DNA of 32,089 bases from an uncultured Cellvibrionales bacterium (GTDB lineage: Bacteria > Pseudomonadota > Gammaproteobacteria > Pseudomonadales > UBA7239). The DNA lies in assembly GCA_937864065.1 (NCBI GenBank), contig CALMIC010000088.1, forward strand, positions 1-32,089, written 5' to 3'. Below are positions 15,787-23,491 of the stretch, piece by piece; position 1 is the stretch's first letter, and each line of letters opens with the position of its first letter. The position numbers and the translations under genes are program-made. The notes under the pieces were generated by a model. The model ran no database searches and had not been told where the DNA came from. It worked only from the letters and a program-made list of their open reading frames with translations.

Positions 15787-16293
15787 TTATTCCGCCGGCT
15801 GTTCCGGCGCCGGGGTTTCCTGCGGGGTGGGCGGCGTGTCGATCGGGTAGACTTGCACGTTGGATTTCTGCTCCGCCGCGCGCATGTCCTGGCTGGCCGA
15901 CGGAACCGATCCGGTCACCCGCGGCTTGCCGCCACCGGCGCCACGCTTGGCCTGCTCGGGGCGGAAATTGCCCTGCAGGTTCACCAGCTGGTCATTGCTG
16001 AACAGCAGCGTCAGGCGCTCCTGGCTGTACTGGTCTTCGCTGTTCTTCAGCGAGTAGAAATAATCCCAGCGGTCTTCGTGGAAGCTGTCGACCAGCAGCG
16101 GCGTGCCCATGATGTAGCGCACCTGGCGCTTGCTCATGCCCGGCTTCAGCTGGTTGACCATGTCCTGCGTGACGATATTGCCCTGCTGCACATCCAGCTT
16201 GTAGACGCCCGGGAACGAACAGGCAGCCAGGCCGGCCGACAGGGCGACGGGCAGCAGCAGGCGTGCAATGGAACGGGACAGGACGACAGGCAT
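15787..16293 (-). CDS. bamE: Outer-membrane assembly lipoprotein BamE (OmlA)
   Basis: A 168-residue lipoprotein. The signal peptide (1-24) ends in the lipobox LAAC with lipidated cysteine 25. The BamE/SmpA domain follows (about 28-115), with [38 protein letters not shown] and the DRWDYFYS block. It is part of the BAM complex that inserts beta-barrel proteins. After about residue 118 comes a Pro/Glu/Thr-rich tail ([16 protein letters not shown]), longer than in E. coli (113 residues) but usual in pseudomonads. It is divergent from fur with overlapping promoters, as in Pseudomonas. Confidence 0.97.
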   Translation of the reverse strand: MPVVLSRSIARLLLPVALSAGLAACSFPGVYKLDVQQGNIVTQDMVNQLKPGMSKRQVRYIMGTPLLVDSFHEDRWDYFYSLKNSEDQYSQERLTLLFSNDQLVNLQGNFRPEQAKRGAGGGKPRVTGSVPSASQDMRAAEQKSNVQVYPIDTPPTPQETPAPEQPAE

Positions 16294-16304
16294 GGAGGGC
16301 AGGA

Positions 16305-16333
16305 TTCCACTGGCTTCAGCGAGCGGCGATAAT
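16305..16333 (+). promoter_or_regulatory. Candidate fur promoter
   Basis: TTCCAC (16305-16310), 17 bases, then GATAAT (16328-16333), with the fur ATG 35 bases downstream. Its -10 overlaps the bamE -10 on the other strand. Confidence 0.4.
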
Positions 16334-16357
16334 ACCCGATAGTCGATATCGCTAGAA
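16329..16357 (-). promoter_or_regulatory. Candidate bamE promoter
   Basis: On the minus strand TTCTAG (16352-16357), 17 bases, then TATTAT (16329-16334), 35 bases before the bamE ATG. The -35 is nearly the same as that of smpB (TTCTAA). Confidence 0.4.
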
Positions 16358-16367
16358 GGGGCGGGAC

Positions 16368-16778
16368 ATGGCCGGGGAAAACCAGGAACTGCGCAAGGCC
16401 GGGCTCAAGGTGACAGTGCCGCGGGTGAAGATCCTGCAGATGCTGGAAACCAACCAGCGGCGTCACCTGAGCGCCGAGGATGTGTACAAGAACCTGCTGG
16501 AATCCGGGGAGGACGTGGGCCTGGCCACCGTCTACCGCGTGCTGACGCAGTTCGAGTCGGCCGGCCTTGTGACGCGCCACAATTTCGACGGCGGCTACGC
16601 GGTGTTCGAGCTGAACCGCGGCGACGAGCACCACGACCACATGGTGTGCACCGAGACCGGCAAGGTGGTCGAGTTCCACAACGCCGAGATCGAGCGGCTG
16701 CAGCAGGAGATCGCCGACGCCCACGGCTTCGAGCTGGTCGGCCACAGCCTGGTGCTGTACGTGCGGCCGAAGCGCTAA
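16368..16778 (+). CDS. fur: Ferric uptake regulator Fur
   Basis: A 136-residue iron-responsive repressor. The winged-helix domain (about 1-83) contains LKVTVPRVKILQMLE and LATVYRVLTQFESAGLV. The dimerisation domain has the regulatory metal site HHDHMVC (87-93 region) and E/H ligands further on. The E. coli structural zinc motif CxxC is reduced to a single cysteine (CTETG), and no C-terminal cysteine pair exists, as in Pseudomonas Fur. Fe2+-Fur represses iron acquisition genes. AAGGGGCGGG lies just before the ATG. The stop overlaps by three bases with the stop of the convergent GtrA gene. Confidence 0.97.
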   Translation: MAGENQELRKAGLKVTVPRVKILQMLETNQRRHLSAEDVYKNLLESGEDVGLATVYRVLTQFESAGLVTRHNFDGGYAVFELNRGDEHHDHMVCTETGKVVEFHNAEIERLQQEIADAHGFELVGHSLVLYVRPKR

Positions 16779-17170
16779 CCCTTGCCAGCCGGCGCATCGT
16801 GCTCGTGGGCGCGACGCATCAGCACAAAACGCGACATCAGGAAGCCCAGCGGCATCGTCAGGGCGATCGTGGCCAGCGGCCCCAACGCCTCCGGGCAGTG
16901 CAGCCAGCTGATCAGCGCATACAGCACACTGACGTCCAGCACATAGCGGATAACGAAGATCACCGGGAACTGCATGAAGGTGCTCCACTTCATCGGCACC
17001 TTGAACACCCAGCGCGTGTTCATGTAATAGGTGAAGAACATGCCGAATATGTAGGCGATGCTGTAGGCCGCCATGTAGGGCATCAGCAGGTTGCACAACA
17101 GGTACACCAGCCAGCAGGCCAAGGTGTTCAACGTGCCGGTGACCAGGAAGCGCAGGAATTCATGTCGCAT
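16775..17170 (-). CDS. GtrA-family membrane protein
   Basis: A 131-residue protein with four hydrophobic segments (about 8-30, 33-50, 68-88 and 94-116), matching the GtrA/DPMS family. The opening FLRFLVTGTLNTLACWLVY and the YIFGMFFTYYMNTRWVF block (R-W-V-F) are diagnostic. Members are thought to flip polyprenyl-phosphate-linked sugars or assist a partner GtrB glycosyltransferase. A GtrB-like enzyme is encoded in this window at 25391-26362, about 9 kb away and not adjacent, which is unusual. It is divergent from the rhamnose operon and overlaps the end of fur. Confidence 0.9.
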   Translation of the reverse strand: MRHEFLRFLVTGTLNTLACWLVYLLCNLLMPYMAAYSIAYIFGMFFTYYMNTRWVFKVPMKWSTFMQFPVIFVIRYVLDVSVLYALISWLHCPEALGPLATIALTMPLGFLMSRFVLMRRAHEHDAPAGKG

Positions 17171-17308
17171 GGCGGGCAGGTGTCACCGGTCGGGCTGGGC
17201 AGTCCGGCAAGCTTAGCGCGGAACCGGCGCCGCTGACAGCCTTGCCTTACAATGCCGGGCCATTCAATGCCATAATCAAAAATTGACTGCCAGAACAAAG
17301 GGTTCAAC

Positions 17309-18370
17309 GTGAAAATACTGGTTACAGGCGGCGCCGGTTTCATCGGCTCGGCCGTGGTGCGCCACATCATCGGGAACACGCAGGAGACGGTCATCAATGT
17401 CGACAAGCTGACCTACGCCGGCAACCTCGAGTCGTTGGCCAGTGTGGCCGACTCGCCGCGCTACCATTTCCGCCAGGTCGACATCTGCGACCGCGCCGCC
17501 ATTGACGCCGTGTTCGCCGAGTTCACGCCGGATGCCGTGATGCACCTGGCCGCCGAATCGCACGTCGACCGCTCGATCGACGGCCCGGCCGCCTTCATCG
17601 AGACCAACATCGTCGGCACCTACACGCTGCTGGAAAGCGCGCGCCAGTTCTGGCTCACGCTGCCGGAAGCACGCAAGGCCGCCTTCCGCTTCCACCACAT
17701 TTCCACCGACGAGGTGTACGGCGAACTGGGCCCGACCGGCCTGTTCACCGAACAGACGCCGTATTCGCCGAACTCGCCCTACTCCGCCAGCAAGGCCTCG
17801 TCGGACCACCTGGTGCGCGCCTGGCACGAGACCTACGGCCTGCCGACGCTCGTCACCAACTGCTCGAACAATTACGGCCCGTACCATTTCCCGGAAAAGC
17901 TGATCCCACTGATGATCCTCAACGCGCTGGCCGGCAAGCCGTTGCCGGTGTACGGCAAGGGCGACCAGGTGCGCGACTGGCTGTACGTCGATGACCACGC
18001 ACGCGCGCTGTACACGGTGCTGACGCAAGGTGCCGTGGCCGAAACCTACAACATCGGCGGCCATAACGAGAAACAGAACATCGAGGTGGTGCACACGATC
18101 TGCAACCTGCTGGAAGAACTGCGCCCGCAGAAACCCGCTGGCGTGCAGCAATACCGCGACCTGATCACGCACGTCACCGACCGCCCTGGCCATGACGTGC
18201 GCTATGCGATCGACGCGGGCAAGATCCAGCGCGAGCTCGGCTGGACGCCGCAGGAAACATTCGACAGCGGCATCCGCAAGACAGTGCAGTGGTACCTCGA
18301 CAACGAGAGCTGGTGGCGCCATGTGCTCGACGGCAGCTACCAGATGCAGCGGCTCGGGCTCAAGGCATAA
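17309..18370 (+). CDS. rfbB: dTDP-glucose 4,6-dehydratase
   Basis: A 353-residue extended short-chain dehydrogenase that converts dTDP-glucose to dTDP-4-keto-6-deoxyglucose, step 2 of dTDP-L-rhamnose synthesis. The NAD site is GGAGFIG at 7-13. Catalytic residues seen: T133-D134-E135 (STDEVYG) and Y158-x3-K162 (YSASK). [12 protein letters not shown] and [15 protein letters not shown] are further family blocks. The start is GTG at 17309 with AAAGGG upstream. It is the first gene of a six-gene unit rfbB-rfbA-rfbC-rfbD-OPX-PCP. No convincing promoter was found in the 138-base gap before it. Confidence 0.97.
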   Translation: MKILVTGGAGFIGSAVVRHIIGNTQETVINVDKLTYAGNLESLASVADSPRYHFRQVDICDRAAIDAVFAEFTPDAVMHLAAESHVDRSIDGPAAFIETNIVGTYTLLESARQFWLTLPEARKAAFRFHHISTDEVYGELGPTGLFTEQTPYSPNSPYSASKASSDHLVRAWHETYGLPTLVTNCSNNYGPYHFPEKLIPLMILNALAGKPLPVYGKGDQVRDWLYVDDHARALYTVLTQGAVAETYNIGGHNEKQNIEVVHTICNLLEELRPQKPAGVQQYRDLITHVTDRPGHDVRYAIDAGKIQRELGWTPQETFDSGIRKTVQWYLDNESWWRHVLDGSYQMQRLGLKA

Positions 18371-18397
18371 GACTGTCATAACAAGAGAGACAAGACG

Positions 18398-19276
18398 ATG
18401 AAAGGCATAATCCTCGCCGGTGGTTCCGGCACGCGCCTGCACCCGGTGACACTGGCGATCTCCAAGCAGCTACTGCCGGTGTATGACAAGCCGATGATCT
18501 ACTACCCGCTCACCACGCTGATGCTCGCCGGCATCCGCGAGATCCTGATCATCTCCACCCCGAAAGACACGCCGCGCTTCGAGGAACTGCTCGGCGACGG
18601 CAGCCAGTGGGGCATCTCGCTGCAATACGCCGTGCAGCCGAGCCCGGATGGCCTCGCGCAGGCTTTCATCATCGGCAAGGAGTTCATCGGCGGCGATTCC
18701 TGTGCGCTGGTGCTCGGCGACAACCTGTTCTTCGGCGAGCATTTCTCGCAGGGCCTCGGCCAGGCGGCCGCACGCAGCGAACAGGGCGGCGCCACGGTGT
18801 TTGCCTACCAGGTGAAAGACCCGCAGCGTTTCGGCGTGGTGGAATTCGACGCCAATGGCAAGGCGATCAGCCTGGAGGAAAAACCCGCCCGGCCGAAATC
18901 GCGCTTTGCCGTCACCGGTTTGTATTTCTATGACAACAAGGTCGTGCAGTACGCCGAGTCGATCAAGCCGTCGGCGCGCGGCGAGCTGGAGATCACCGAC
19001 GTCAACAACCTCTACCTGCAAAGCGGTTCGCTGCGCGTCGAGATCATGGGCCGCGGCACCGCCTGGCTCGACACCGGCACGCACGATTCGCTGATGGAAG
19101 CCTCGCAGTTCGTGCAGACCATCGAGCACCGCCAGGGCATGAAGATGGCGAGCCCCGAGGAAGTGGCGTGGCGCCAGCGCTGGATTGATGACAAGCAGCT
19201 GCGCGCACTGGCCGAGCCGCTGAAGAAAAGCGGTTACGGCGAATACCTCATCGACCTGCTGGAGTTCGGTGCATGA
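18398..19276 (+). CDS. rfbA: Glucose-1-phosphate thymidylyltransferase
   Basis: A 292-residue nucleotidyltransferase that makes dTDP-glucose from dTTP and glucose-1-phosphate, step 1 of the rhamnose pathway and its feedback-controlled step. Seen: [13 protein letters not shown] (6-18) for nucleotide binding, [17 protein letters not shown], the [12 protein letters not shown] metal site near 107-118, and [15 protein letters not shown] near 224-238. Length is standard. GAGAGA lies upstream, and the stop overlaps the rfbC start. Confidence 0.97.
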   Translation: MKGIILAGGSGTRLHPVTLAISKQLLPVYDKPMIYYPLTTLMLAGIREILIISTPKDTPRFEELLGDGSQWGISLQYAVQPSPDGLAQAFIIGKEFIGGDSCALVLGDNLFFGEHFSQGLGQAAARSEQGGATVFAYQVKDPQRFGVVEFDANGKAISLEEKPARPKSRFAVTGLYFYDNKVVQYAESIKPSARGELEITDVNNLYLQSGSLRVEIMGRGTAWLDTGTHDSLMEASQFVQTIEHRQGMKMASPEEVAWRQRWIDDKQLRALAEPLKKSGYGEYLIDLLEFGA

Positions 19277-19887
19277 TGAAAGTCACTGAAACCGTGCTGC
19301 CGGGCGTGCTCATCATCGAGCCCAAAGTGTTCGGCGACAGCCGCGGTTTTTTCCAGGAAACCTTCCGTGCCGACGCCTACCGCAACCTCGGCATCCCCGA
19401 TTTCGTGCAGGACAACCACTCGCGCTCGGTGAAAGGTGTGCTGCGCGGCATGCATTCACAGCGTTTGCGGCCGCAGGGCAAGCTGGTGCGCGTGTCGCGC
19501 GGTGCGGTGCTTGATGTCGCCGTCGACATCAACCCGGCCTCACCGACTTTCGGCCGCCATGTCGCTGTTGAACTGAATGACGAGAACCATCGCCAGTTCT
19601 ACATCCCGCCGGGTTATGCCCACGGTTTCTGCGTGCTGTCAGACACAGCGGATTTCCTCTACAAGTGCACCGAGTACTACCAGCCCGGCGACGAGATCGG
19701 CGTACTGTGGAATGACCCGGACATCGCCATTAACTGGCCGATTGCGCAGCCGCAGCTGTCGGACAAGGACCGCGCGCTGCCGAGCCTGCAGGCGCTGGCC
19801 GTGCAACTGCGTGAGCAGCCCGCCACGTTCTACACGCCCGGCGAGCGGCTACAGGTGCAGGCGGAACAGCAGCAGGAATCGCTGTGA
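19273..19887 (+). CDS. rfbC: dTDP-4-dehydrorhamnose 3,5-epimerase
   Basis: A 204-residue cupin-fold epimerase, step 3 of dTDP-L-rhamnose synthesis. Catalytic histidine 61 lies in LRGMHSQ (usually LRGLHYQ; the Tyr is replaced by Ser), with IPPGYAHGF at 111-119, Y130 and Y136 (FLYKCTEYY) and the [11 protein letters not shown] block at 146-156. The loop after the histidine is about one residue short of the usual pattern. The tail is about 20 residues longer than typical (183), with QAEQQQES at its end. The function call is firm. Confidence 0.94.
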   Translation: MMKVTETVLPGVLIIEPKVFGDSRGFFQETFRADAYRNLGIPDFVQDNHSRSVKGVLRGMHSQRLRPQGKLVRVSRGAVLDVAVDINPASPTFGRHVAVELNDENHRQFYIPPGYAHGFCVLSDTADFLYKCTEYYQPGDEIGVLWNDPDIAINWPIAQPQLSDKDRALPSLQALAVQLREQPATFYTPGERLQVQAEQQQESL

Positions 19888-20759
19888 GCCTGCGCCTGCT
19901 GGTCACCGGCGGCGAGGGCCAGCTCGGCCGCGAATTCGCCGACCTGGCAGTGGACGCCGTGCGCTGCGGCCACGCTGAACTGGACATCACTGACCCGGCC
20001 AGCATCCGCGCCGCACTCGTGCGCTACCAGCCACACGCCATCATCAACGCCGCCGCCTACACGGCCGTGGACCGCGCCGAGAGCGAGCGCGAGGCCGCTT
20101 TTGCCATCAATGCCACCGGCCCCGGCCTGCTGGCGCAGGCGGCTGCGGCGGCAGGCATCCCGCTGCTGCATGTCTCCACCGATTACGTCTTTGCCGGTGA
20201 CAAGCCGGTAGGCGAAGCCTGGTGCGAAACCGATGCCTGCGCACCGCGCTCCGTCTACGGCCAGAGCAAGCTGGCCGGGGAACAGGCCGCGCTGGCCGCC
20301 TGCCCGCGCGCCTTTGTGCTGCGCACCAGCTGGGTGTTCGGCCGCTACGGCAACAATTTCGCCAAGACCATGCTGCGGCTGGCCGCCGAGCGCGACGAGC
20401 TGCGCGTGGTGGGCGACCAGCACGGCTGCCCGACCCATGCCGGCGATATCGCCGCCACCCTCGTGCGGGCAGCCGAGGCACTGGTGGCCGGCACGCTGGC
20501 GCCGGGCATCTACCACTACGCCGGTGCGCCGGCCTGCACCTGGCACGGGTTTGCCACCGCCGTCATCGAGCAGGGCCACGCGCGCGGCCTGCTGGCGCGG
20601 CTGCCGCTGGTGCACCCGATTGCCACCCACGAGTACCCGGTCGCCGCCCCGCGGCCGGCCAACTCGGTGCTGGACTGCAGCAAACTGCAGCTTGCCCTCG
20701 GCATCCCCAGCGCCGACTGGCACAACGGGCTGAACAAACTGCTGGATTACCTGTCGTAA
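19884..20759 (+). CDS. rfbD: dTDP-4-dehydrorhamnose reductase
   Basis: A 291-residue reductase, last step of dTDP-L-rhamnose synthesis, using NAD(P)H. It has the nucleotide-binding VTGGEGQLGREF at 7-18, the STDYVFAG block at 98-105, the catalytic Y125-x3-K129 (YGQSK) and VGDQHGCPT for substrate binding. The start is GTG overlapping the rfbC stop (GTGA). The order rfbB-A-C-D is complete, so the cell can make activated rhamnose from this unit alone. Confidence 0.96.
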   Translation: MSLRLLVTGGEGQLGREFADLAVDAVRCGHAELDITDPASIRAALVRYQPHAIINAAAYTAVDRAESEREAAFAINATGPGLLAQAAAAAGIPLLHVSTDYVFAGDKPVGEAWCETDACAPRSVYGQSKLAGEQAALAACPRAFVLRTSWVFGRYGNNFAKTMLRLAAERDELRVVGDQHGCPTHAGDIAATLVRAAEALVAGTLAPGIYHYAGAPACTWHGFATAVIEQGHARGLLARLPLVHPIATHEYPVAAPRPANSVLDCSKLQLALGIPSADWHNGLNKLLDYLS

Positions 20760-20803
20760 AGGAACGGTGCGGCATCCTTGCCCGCGCCGCCCGAGGATTG
20801 TCG

Positions 20804-21355
20804 ATGTCACACCTGCTTGCCCGCCTGCTGTCCTGCTGCGCCGCCCTGCTGCTGGCGCTGGGCGCCGTGGCCGGCGAGGGCGACGGCGATGCCGTGTCGG
20901 GCTACCAGCTCGGTGCCGGCGACCGGATCCAGGTCTATGTGTTCGACGAGCCGGAACTGAGCCTCGAGTACACGCTGAGCGATGCCGGCACGATTTCCTA
21001 CCCCTTCCTCGGCGAGATCCGCGTGAAAGGGCTGACCATCGGCCAGCTGGAGGAACGCATCACACGCGGGCTGAAAGGCCCCTACCTCGTCGACCCGCGC
21101 GTCAACGTCACCATCCGCGAGTACCGCCAGTTCTTCATCCTCGGCGAGGTCAACACCAGTGGCGGCTACGCCTTCCGCCCCGGCCTCACGCTGCGCAAGG
21201 CGATCAGTGTCGCCGGCGGGCTGTCTGCCGATGCGTCCGAGAAAAAGATCTTCGTGATCCGCGAGACCGATCCGGCACGGGCAAAGCAGCCGATCGGGAT
21301 GGATGATCCCGTCTACGCCGGCGACACCGTGATGGTCGAGAAGGGTTTCTTCTGA
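20804..21355 (+). CDS. Polysaccharide export outer-membrane protein (short OPX, GumB/Wza type)
   Basis: A 183-residue protein with a Sec signal peptide (1-23, SCCAALLLALGAVA). The polysaccharide export domain follows, with YQLGAGDRIQVYVFDEPELSLEYTLSDAGTISYPFLGEIRVKGLT, and an SLBB domain with FFILGEVNTSGGYAFRPGLTLRKAISVAGG. There is no lipobox cysteine at the cleavage site, and no C-terminal barrel helix as in Wza (379 residues), so it is of the short OPX class, nearer to GumB. It would form the periplasmic part of an export channel. GAGGA precedes the ATG; the stop overlaps the next start. Confidence 0.9.
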   Translation: MSHLLARLLSCCAALLLALGAVAGEGDGDAVSGYQLGAGDRIQVYVFDEPELSLEYTLSDAGTISYPFLGEIRVKGLTIGQLEERITRGLKGPYLVDPRVNVTIREYRQFFILGEVNTSGGYAFRPGLTLRKAISVAGGLSADASEKKIFVIRETDPARAKQPIGMDDPVYAGDTVMVEKGFF

Positions 21356-23478
21356 TGGACGCGCGGCCGGACAACGACGACATCGTCATCAACCTGCGCG
21401 CGTGGTGGGCGTTGCTGCGCCGCCGTCGCCGGCGCGTGGCCGCGATCGCCACAACGCTGTTTGCGCTGGCGCTGCCACCGGTGCTGCTGTGGCCCGCCAC
21501 CTACCGCGCCGAATCCACCATCCTCGTCGAGTCACGCAACGCGAAAGTCGTGTCCATAGAGGAAGTCTATGACATCAACGCGCAGCAGTCGGAGTATTTC
21601 CAGACGCAATACGAAGTGCTCAAATCGCGCGAACTGGCGGAAAAAGTCATTGCCGAACTTGGCCTCGAACAACTGCCGGCGTTCAACCCGGCGCTCCGGC
21701 GCAACGACTGGCTGCCGTGGCAGCGCAAGGCACTGACCAAGGCGGAGATCCACCAGGCCGCGTTGCAGGTGTTCGCTGACAGCCTGGAAGTGAAACCGCT
21801 GCGCAACACGCAGCTGGTGACGATCAGCTTCAGCGCGCGCGACCCGCAACTGGCCGCCGACATCCTCAACACGCTCGGCAAGCTGTACATCGAGAGCGAC
21901 CTGCAGGCGCGCCTCGACGTGACGCGCGAGGCAGCGAGCTGGATCAACAGCCGCCTTGCCGGCTTGCGCCAGCAGCTGGAGCAATCGGAGAAGGCGCTGC
22001 AGGATTACCGCGAGCGCGAGAACCTGCTGGAAGTGGAAGGGGTGCGCACACTGGCGACCCAGGAGCTGAACGAGCTGACCACCAAGCTGGTGGAAGCGCG
22101 CCGCAAGCGCACAGAAGCGGAAAATATCGTCGCGCAGATCGGCGAGGACACCACCAGCAACCCGGCCGTGCTGCAGCACCCGCTGGTGCAGCGCCTGCGC
22201 GAACAGGAAGCCGCAGCCGAGCAGAAGCTGTCGGAGCTGGCGAAACGCTACGGCCCACAGCACCCGAAGATCATTGCCGTCAACAGCGAGCTGGATGCCG
22301 CGCGCGCCAGTTACAACCAGCAGGTCGCCAAGGTCATCGAGGGTGTGCGCCGCGAATACGAAATCGCCCGCGCCACCGAAGAGGCACTGAATCGCGCGCT
22401 CGACAGCAAGAAAAGCGAGATGCAGGACATCAACCGCAAGGAATACAAGCTGAGCGAACTCGAACGCACCGTCACCGTCAACCGCGAGTTGTATGACACC
22501 TTCTTCAGTCGCATGAAGGAAACCAGCGAAACGGAAAACCTGCAGACCGCACACGCGCGCATCATCGACCACGCCATCGCGCCGACCGAACCCGACTCGC
22601 CAGCCCGCACCTGGTGGCTGCTGGCCGCTGCATTGCTCGGCCTCAGTGCCGGCGTGGCCACGGTGCTGTGGCAAGCACACATCGACAACACACTCGACGA
22701 CCCGGATGACGTGCAGCAGGGGCTCGGTGAAATACTGCTCGGCATCGTGCCGCTGCTGCCGCAGCGCGACAGCGTGGCGTCACTGTACGGCCGCGACAGC
22801 AGCAGCGCGTTTGCCGAGGCGATACGCACCGTGCGCACGGCCCTGCTGGTCGGCTTGCGCCAGGCACACTGCGCACAGCAGGTATTGCTGGTGACATCGG
22901 CGATGCCGGGCGAAGGCAAGTCGGTGCTGGCCAGCAACCTCGCGGCGGCTTTCGGCCAGATGGGCAAGACACTGCTGATTGATGCCGACCTGCGCCGTCC
23001 GGCGGCTGCGCGCCAGTTTGCTGTGCCCACGACGGTGCCAGGTCTCTCTGCACTTCTCTCCGGACAGGCGCCGCTGCCGGCCTGCATCCACCACGATGCG
23101 GTGCGCGGTTTCGACATCCTGCCCGCCGGCCTGTTGCCGGCCCAGCCACTGGAGCTGCTGTCATCGCCGGTGCTGGCACAACAGCTGCTGCGGCTGCGCG
23201 AGCAGTACGAGCACATCGTCATCGATTCGGCACCGTGTGAGGCGGTCAGCGATGCACTGGTGTTGTCAGTGCTGGTGGATGGCGTGGTGCATGTCGTGCA
23301 TGCCGGTGTCACCGACCGGCGTGCGATTACCTCGGCCATCCAGCGCCTGCGCGCCGCCGGGGCGCGCTTGCTCGGTGTGGTGCTGAACCAGGTGGATATC
23401 GAGCGCGGCCAGCGCGCCGGTTATTACTACGGCGGTTACTACCCCAGCACACGCGACGACGACCGCCGCGCCGCCTGA
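21355..23478 (+). CDS. Polysaccharide co-polymerase with bacterial tyrosine kinase domain (Wzc-like)
   Basis: A 707-residue inner-membrane protein. N-terminal Wzz domain with a first membrane segment (about 27-47), a long periplasmic coiled coil (about 190-400), a second membrane segment at about 418-436 (TWWLLAAALLGLSAGVATVLW), then a cytosolic kinase domain with Walker A AMPGEGKS (K about 522), Walker A' LLIDADLRRP (about 540) and Walker B HIVIDSAP (about 621). The C-terminal tyrosine cluster GYYYGGYYP is the autophosphorylation site. It sets polymer length and gates export together with the OPX protein. It is the last gene of the unit. Confidence 0.95.
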   Translation: MDARPDNDDIVINLRAWWALLRRRRRRVAAIATTLFALALPPVLLWPATYRAESTILVESRNAKVVSIEEVYDINAQQSEYFQTQYEVLKSRELAEKVIAELGLEQLPAFNPALRRNDWLPWQRKALTKAEIHQAALQVFADSLEVKPLRNTQLVTISFSARDPQLAADILNTLGKLYIESDLQARLDVTREAASWINSRLAGLRQQLEQSEKALQDYRERENLLEVEGVRTLATQELNELTTKLVEARRKRTEAENIVAQIGEDTTSNPAVLQHPLVQRLREQEAAAEQKLSELAKRYGPQHPKIIAVNSELDAARASYNQQVAKVIEGVRREYEIARATEEALNRALDSKKSEMQDINRKEYKLSELERTVTVNRELYDTFFSRMKETSETENLQTAHARIIDHAIAPTEPDSPARTWWLLAAALLGLSAGVATVLWQAHIDNTLDDPDDVQQGLGEILLGIVPLLPQRDSVASLYGRDSSSAFAEAIRTVRTALLVGLRQAHCAQQVLLVTSAMPGEGKSVLASNLAAAFGQMGKTLLIDADLRRPAAARQFAVPTTVPGLSALLSGQAPLPACIHHDAVRGFDILPAGLLPAQPLELLSSPVLAQQLLRLREQYEHIVIDSAPCEAVSDALVLSVLVDGVVHVVHAGVTDRRAITSAIQRLRAAGARLLGVVLNQVDIERGQRAGYYYGGYYPSTRDDDRRAA

Positions 23479-23491
23479 ACGGCCGCGCGCA

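Noticed and set aside
16328-16358. Fur box in the bamE/fur gap
   Set aside because: GATAAT and GATAGT repeats are present, but the best 19-base alignment to the consensus matches only about 10 positions, too few to call.
17171-17308. Promoter for the rhamnose operon
   Set aside because: TACAAT and CATAAT candidates exist, but no -35 hexamer lies at 16-18 bases from either.
17276-18442. Long minus-strand frame opposite rfbB
   Set aside because: Antisense shadow; the plus strand carries all RmlB catalytic motifs.
20222-20803. N-terminal extension of the export protein into rfbD
   Set aside because: The open frame continues upstream, but the ATG at 20804 has a ribosome site and starts a proper signal peptide; the extension overlaps rfbD and has no domain pattern.
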